DNA of 62,620 nt from Gnetum montanum (Eukaryota; Streptophyta; Gnetopsida; Gnetales; Gnetaceae). Below the pieces are notes generated by a model. The model saw nothing but the letters and a program-made list of their open reading frames with translations, did not search any database and was not told the origin of the DNA. This document shows, in pieces, positions 57,161 through 62,620 of this stretch. The stretch is from the NCBI GenBank assembly GCA_015680685.1, contig MNCI01014592.1, positions 320,327 through 382,946 on the forward strand, written 5' to 3'. Within the stretch, counting starts at the first letter, position 1. The number at the start of each line of letters is the position of its first letter. Position numbers and translations under genes: made by a program.

Positions 57161-58129
57161 CATGATTCAAAGTGGCATCCAACCAAATTATTTTATTTTC
57201 AACAAAAGAGCAAAATTATTGAACATGTAGTTGTAGTTAGATTTAATGGTGTGAAATCATTAAAACCAACTAATCCTAGGTCATGCTATACTTAAACCCA
57301 ACCCATCCTTTCACATGACCCAACATAACTTTTGTAAAACATATGGCATGCTATGTTAATTTAATATGGATATCATACCACATAAAATGGTAGGTGGAAA
57401 ATAGAAAAAGATAATAGTGTAAAAATGAAAAATGTTTCAATAAATCTATTTCCATGTCAAATTTGTATGAGATCTACACACTAAAGTAATGAAAGTAAAT
57501 TTTAGATTGTGGTTTTTCATTATGGTATGAAATGTGTTATATCTAGTGATGTTTTTTTCTTTCTATTTAAATCCTAGTTTCGTTTTCTCTCTTATATTGA
57601 AATATTATGTTTAAAAGTCATATTTCTAATTTTAAGTTTAAAAGTCTTGATTAACTTCTATTTAGAACTTAAAGGTCATGTTATATCTTTAGTTTCAAAG
57701 AAGCATGGGAACATTATCTCAAAAGTAGAAATGGGCATTTTAGCTATTCCCATGGCTTATTAATTTTAATTAAGTGTGTCCTTTCTTCCATGGTTAAAAT
57801 AGCAAGGTTTAACCTGCTTGCATTAATAATAATCTTATGTGGTAGATCACCATCATCATCCTTATAGCCTTGTGGGGAATAAAATGGAATGAGTTAGCTA
57901 TAAGAGCTCCTTTTCATCATAATATATAAAATTAGGTGGTATACCTTTTGTGCCATAATATACAAACATATCTTGCTATCCCATAACATGACTAACCTAT
58001 TTGCATATGTAATTTTATGTGATACACTCTTTGTATCATAATATATGTACACATTATAGCAACCCGAGAGCCCCCTCGATCTACTATAAGATTTAGAGCA
58101 AAGCCACACTTGCACTATCCAATTCATGT
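57161..58129. other. AT-rich intergenic sequence, no gene seen
   Basis: Short internal repeats occur (caaacatat/ataatatat..gtatca at 57915-58040). No coding signal. Confidence 0.4.
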
Positions 58130-58400
58130 TGTCCTACATATTTACAACCACCATAGAATCAAGCCTCATGTAGTTGTATAAATACAAGGATGTTAAGAGG
58201 GACAAAGAAGGGGAATAAGAGTGGTATCCCATTGTTCTTTGGAACTATGAGGCTAGAGTGATTTCCCTAACACTTGAGTGCCATAGACAAACAACTCAAA
58301 GTTCTTTATAGTCCTTTAACCATGGGAAGAAACTTGGAGAACCACTAATCTTGAGACCTTTTTGACATGTCATGTCTTCCCTTTATCAAGTAAAGGTTGA
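58130..58400. repeat. Direct repeat, copy 1 (about 270 bp)
   Basis: It matches 58915-59175 across its length, for example ccatagaatcaagcc, ggctagagtg, cttgagtgccatag and atgggaagaaacttggagaaccactaatc. The copies diverge noticeably. Confidence 0.6.
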
Positions 58401-58914
58401 TATACAATATAGGAAAGGCTACCAGCATCAAAGCAATGGCTCCACATCAGTAATATATCAAGGGCCTTACCAAAAGGATAGCCTATGGTAAATACAATAG
58501 GTAAAACTTTCCTGATCAAATATATAATACGATAACCAACTATGAGGACTACAAAATAGAAATCTAAACTCAAAAATTAAAACCATACCAAACTAGAAAA
58601 ACACCACAATCATCACAACACTTTAAAGGACACTGCACTACCATTTATAACAATGTTGCCCTAATGTTGTCTAATATCCCAAGGAATTTTCTTTGCTCCA
58701 ATAGATGTAAGGCAAAGGAAATAGGGACGATGCCTCCACGCAAACAATCAACTCCTCATAAGTTATGTATACATTTCTAGGAGAACATCTACAACTCCAA
58801 ACAAGGATAAGCAAGCAACCAAACAAATAATCATGTAGACACTATCAATGAGGATTGATGATGTATTTATATAGGGTACCTTAACCCAAACCTCTCATGA
58901 ACTATCTAATCCTA
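58401..58914. other. Spacer between 270-bp direct repeats
   Basis: No gene or known element signature is visible in this 514-bp spacer. Confidence 0.4.
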
Positions 58915-59175
58915 GATATCTTACATATTTGCAACAACCATAAAATCAAGCCCCATGTAGTTTTATAAGAGTGATAAGAGGGATAGATAGGAGGAACTAG
59001 GATGGTGCCCCATTATTAGTTGGAACTATTAAGCTAGAGTAGTTTTCTTAATACTTGAGTGCCATAGTTGAACAATTTGAAAGTTTTTCATGGTTTTCAA
59101 ACTATGGGAAGAAACTAGGAGAACCACTAATCCTAAGAACTTGCTAACATTTCATTCCTTTCCTTTACTTGGTAA
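58915..59175. repeat. Direct repeat, copy 2 (about 260 bp)
   Basis: Same orientation as copy 1, about 785 bp away. The pair could be terminal repeats of a small LTR-type element or an old tandem duplication. No primer site was seen next to copy 1. Confidence 0.6.
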
Positions 59176-59628
59176 AAGTCATGTAATTGGATTGAATACA
59201 TGTAAGGTTTAAAAATATAAAACTATACTTTAAATTTCATAGTCACATATTCAAAAGCTCGCATCATGTATATTTTTGCTGTCGGGATTAAACTCAAAGA
59301 ATATGCACTAGACACCAGCTAAACAAGATAGATTATAAAATGCTACTTTTGAAAGGAAGAAAACAATGGTGGTCTACAATGAATCAATATTTAGCTAAAG
59401 ACATACATAATAACGGACCTATGTGCTCTAAGCATCATCAATTCCAACTCCAGGCAATACTAAGTGCAGCTACATAGCCATTTGTAGTTCTATGCCTATT
59501 TTTGTATTCTACAAAACACCAACTAATCTTATATCTTTTTTGGTCAAAAAGAGTATGAAAATCTTCTTACAAAATATGCCAATCTAAATATTTTTCAACC
59601 ACTCATTCGTAAAAAATTCTATGGAAAA

Positions 59629-59803
59629 GAATTCTGAAATTCCTTAGTTAAGAAGTTCAGATCCAATTATAGATTAAAAGAAATTGGATAGAAGGGAATT
59701 TTGAAACTCCTTAGTTAAGAAGTTTTGGTCCAATTATAGATTAAAAGAAATTGGATAGAAAGAAATTCTGAAACTCCTTAGTTAAGAAGTTCTAGTAAGT
59801 AGA
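59629..59803. repeat. 67-bp tandem repeat, about 2.6 copies
   Basis: The anchor ccttagttaagaagtt begins at 59642, 59709 and 59776, exactly 67 bases apart. Copies are over 90% alike by eye. Confidence 0.85.
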
Positions 59804-59939
59804 CTTAAGTTAACACTCAATTTCATTGAGATAGATTTTTAAAATTAAGTCAATATACTAAGACTAATTTAAAATATGAACTTATGAAATTGAAACATGA
59901 GATTTTATCTTTAAAAAACTTGATTTTTTTAAAAAAAAA

Positions 59940-60030
59940 TTAACTCAAACGTGGGTAGTAGAATTGAACATAGAACCTAAGATAACCAAGTCAAGAGCCT
60001 TACCACTAATTATAACCAAAAAAAAAAATG
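59940..60030 (-). repeat. Degraded tRNA-derived SINE-like sequence
   Basis: The minus strand reads TTAGTGGTAAGGCTCTTGAC (A-box-like), then GGTTCTATGTTCAATTCTAC (B-box-like, consensus GGTTCGAATCC) about 35 bases further. This resembles plant SINE heads. A T-run adjoins it on the upstream side. Confidence 0.4.
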
Positions 60031-60849
60031 GCAGCAGAAGACTTTTAAGATAGGTAAGTTGAACCTCATATTCTCGACTGCTTTCTTATTTTCAAGACCA
60101 TGTATTTTAAACTCAGTGAAAAATTATAGGCCTTGAGATTTGCATGTTAAAAAGAAAATTTTCTATAAAATTTCAGAAAATGAAAAACTTTCAAATGGAG
60201 GAAAAGCCATATTCTCTAGAAAAACATACTTATTCAGTTGTTTGGTTTTAGCATTTGTGTGGGCATATGTGCACCTATATGTTTGATTAGAGATGATCCA
60301 AACTTTTTACCCATGTCCTCCTTGACTTTGAAGGAGGTCATTAAACCAGAGAAAAATGCCACTAGCATTTTTAATGTCATTTTATCAGAGTTGAAGAACT
60401 ATATGTACCCAGATCATTAAGATGTGCTCTAGAAAATTTAGGGACTCTAAGAGATTAGAGTCTTGCAAGATTGCTATAAAAAGTTGAGTAACCAAATTGA
60501 CTACACAAACTCTACCAATTATAAAAGCAAGAAGAATGTTGTGATGTTAACCATGATCATCAAAGTCGTACTATCATTTTTTACCATCAATATCCCACTG
60601 CAATAATATGCTCAGTACTTATGATGTAATCACGTACAAACACAGCTAATTCCAAGTATAAAAACTGTTATTTGTTACTGAACAGGAAGCACCTATGGAG
60701 AATTCACATTTGGAATTACATATGATTAACAGACAATATGGATGGCTTTCGAAACATGGTTGCAAAAAAGCAGGCAAAAGCTTGAACTAGAAGGGAATTT
60801 TCAGGATAATGTTGCCAAAAAAATCTTATTCTGAAATCACAACATAGGA
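60031..60849. other. 3' flank of the PTI1-like kinase gene
   Basis: No domain is seen. The part nearest 60849 should be the 3' UTR of the kinase gene. A 60-codon plus-strand frame at 60238-60420 has no family resemblance. Confidence 0.4.
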
Positions 60850-61800
60850 TCAAAATTCATCCTTTCTCACAGTGCACGTTGTTTTAGCATTTAACAGTGG
60901 TTGAAGGGCTTTTACAACAATGCTCATGTTTGGGCGGAACTCAGCTTCGTATTGTACACACAAAGCAGCCATCTGCTAGAAAAAAGATAGAATCAGGTTC
61001 ACATGCAAACTGCATTACTGATATCATTGTTCACAATCAATGAAGCTTAATTTTTGCTTATTCATTAAAGATATAGTTGGCACTGCCACAGGTCCCCCCA
61101 TGAACATTAGTGATAAAACAGAAAAGGTTAATGTTACTTGTCAATTCAAAAACAAAAAGGTCCTATCTAGCTATTTAAATTAATTAATAATTATCAGACG
61201 TAATTGTAATCAAATGCAGAAATGGAGAGTAAGAGAGAGAGAACTGGGTACACAAATACTTGAATGAAGTTCACAACATATCATTAATCAGGAGCTATTG
61301 TTCAATGATATTCTGTTGCTCAAAATTTAGCACGCATCACAATGAAAATAAAAAACATAGGCCATAATATAAGTGAAACTGCATCAAAATGACATGCCTT
61401 GGCTACTGCTTTTGGTGGATAATTCCCTTTCAACCTTGGATCAACGCACTGCGTGACTTTGTCTTCACTTAGTCTTGGAGTGGCCTGTATGTATGAATAG
61501 TGAGTTAAAGAATATTATAATTTTTGAGTTGCAAACAACAAAATAAAAGATTTAACATGCTTCATGCCCAATGCAAAATTTAACCCTTTTCATAACCATG
61601 CAATCAATTCAAATAACTGTAGCAAACTACGCTATGCTCTTAATGACAAGAATACAACTTGAATTACCCATGTCACAAGACTTTGTTGACCACACGGTAA
61701 TGTATGATCAACTGGCTTTCTTCGTGTGAGCAGCTCCAAGAGAACAACACCAAAACTATAAACGTCACTTTTTTGGGTCAAGCGTCCTGTCATAGCATAT
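60850..61800 (-). CDS. PTI1-like serine/threonine kinase, last three exons (partial gene)
   Basis: PTI1-like receptor-like cytoplasmic kinases relay signals from plasma-membrane receptor kinases to oxidative-burst and cell-death responses. Exons on the minus strand: 61800-61671 ([20 protein letters not shown], then [20 protein letters not shown] and LVTW), 61484-61398 ([20 protein letters not shown] then NYPPKAVAK) and 60972-60850 ([20 protein letters not shown], then KALQPLLN...KDEF-stop). This is kinase subdomain IX (DVYSFG) to the C terminus and matches the PTI1 family throughout. Phases fit. The second intron begins AAG|GCATGT, a GC donor. In LLTRRKPVD the usual Gly is Arg. Upstream exons, including the nucleotide-binding and catalytic lobes, lie beyond the window or beyond the duplicated segment. 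Confidence 0.85.
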
Positions 61801-61837
61801 CTGTTAAGCCAACAAACAAATCCAATGAAGCAGGTTC
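61225..61837. repeat. Duplicated PTI1 segment, copy 1
   Basis: Nearly identical to 62008-62620, offset 783 bp. It includes both upstream kinase exons and the intron between them. Confidence 0.85.
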
Positions 61838-62007
61838 AAAAAAAAGAAAAGAATGCTTGGTGGATACTCAGAATTCATGAAAAATTCTTTTATCCTTCTA
61901 TTCATATGATAATCAACAAAGACGTGAATAAATATTTTATAACACAGAACGGAATACTATATAGGTATATTAAGCAAAGTTGCTAGAGAGTGCATTTTAC
62001 AAAAGGN
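61838..62007. other. Spacer ending in a single N
   Basis: Unique sequence between the two copies of the PTI1 segment. The N at 62007 lies exactly where the second copy starts. Confidence 0.7.
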
Positions 62008-62620
62008 AAGAGTAAGAGAGAGAGAACTGGGTACACAAATACTTGAATGAAGTTTACAACATATCATTAATCAAGAGCTATTGTTCAATGATATTCTGTT
62101 GCTCAAAATTAAGCACGCATCACAATGAAAATAAAAAACATAGGCCATAATATAAGTGAAACTGCATCAAAATGACATGCCTTGGCTACTGCTTTTGGTG
62201 GATAATTCCCTTTCAACCTTGGATCAACGCACTGCATGACTTTGTCTTCACTTAGTCTTGGAGTGGCCTGTATGTATGAATAGTGAGTTAAAGAATATTA
62301 TAATTTTTGAGTTGCAAACAACAAAATAAAAGATTTAACATGCTTCATGCCCAATGCAAAATTTAACCCTTTTCATAACCATGCAATCAATTCAAATAAC
62401 TGTAGCAAACTACGCTATGCTCTTAATGACAAGAATACAACTTGAATTACCCATGTCACAAGACTTTGTTGACCACACGGTAATGTATGATCAACTGGCT
62501 TTCTTCCTGTGAGCAGCTCCAAGAGAACAACACCAAAACTATAAACATCACTTTTTTGGGTCAAGCGTCCTGTCATAGCATATCTGTTAAGCCAACAAAC
62601 AAATCCAATGAAGCAGGTTC
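62008..62620. repeat. Duplicated PTI1 segment, copy 2 (runs off the window)
   Basis: Matches 61225-61837 with only a handful of substitutions visible. It starts next to an N. Confidence 0.85.
62181..62583 (-). CDS. Second copy of two PTI1-like kinase exons
   Basis: Exons 62583-62454 (YAMTG...[11 protein letters not shown]...LVTW) and 62267-62181 ([16 protein letters not shown]...KAVAK) repeat those at 61800-61671 and 61484-61398. This copy has the family-typical Gly in LLTGRKPVD. It also ends with the GC donor AAG|GCATGT. There is no second last exon between 62180 and 61801. It may be a real partial duplication or an assembly join of two alleles. Confidence 0.6.

Overview
This is nuclear DNA from a seed plant with a large, repeat-laden genome. 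A gymnosperm, probably a conifer, is the best guess. The evidence is the density of decayed Athila-like Ty3/gypsy elements and LINEs nested in one another, the low GC content, a TIR-NBS-LRR resistance gene with a multi-kilobase intron, and a PTI1-like kinase with plant-type introns. Nothing looks bacterial or organellar. The assembly is imperfect: there is a 129-base N run inside a solo LTR and a single N at the edge of a near-identical duplication.

Positions 1-20000 are nested retrotransposons. They comprise the 3' end of an L1-like LINE (+), a nearly full-length but broken L1-like LINE (-), and a 10-kb Athila-like gypsy element (-, element 1). Element 1 sits between two halves of another LINE, whose 3' tail lies to the left and whose endonuclease-RT part lies to the right.

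Positions 19990-42650 hold more members of the same LTR family. There is an isolated LTR (+) abutting the 3' LTR of element 3 (-), which keeps an Athila-type extra ORF but has lost RT and integrase. Element 2 (+) is complete from LTR to LTR but coding-dead. A pseudogene of a CCR4-type deadenylase starts exactly at the right edge of element 2. A further isolated LTR and a degraded chromovirus-like LTR with a tRNA-Met type primer site follow.

Positions 43640-55780 carry the main gene, a TIR-NBS-LRR immune receptor on the minus strand. I can assemble seven exons with GT-AG junctions into one open frame of 1672 codons. Its fourth intron, about 6.3 kb, contains decayed extra copies of the end of exon 2, exon 3 and exon 4. 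The extra exon 3 was split by a solo LTR with a perfect ACCAT target duplication, and the real exon 3 preserves the empty site. Two C-terminal exons after the LRR encode a module I do not recognise, ending in acidic tandem repeats. Sequence upstream of the gene is locally duplicated three times.

Positions 57100-60800 are non-coding repeats. The right end (60850-62620) contains the last exons of a PTI1-like serine/threonine kinase (-). Two of these exons are present twice, 783 bp apart. The TIR-NBS-LRR receptor and the PTI1-like kinase both belong to families used in plant immune signalling, but nothing in the sequence shows that they work together.
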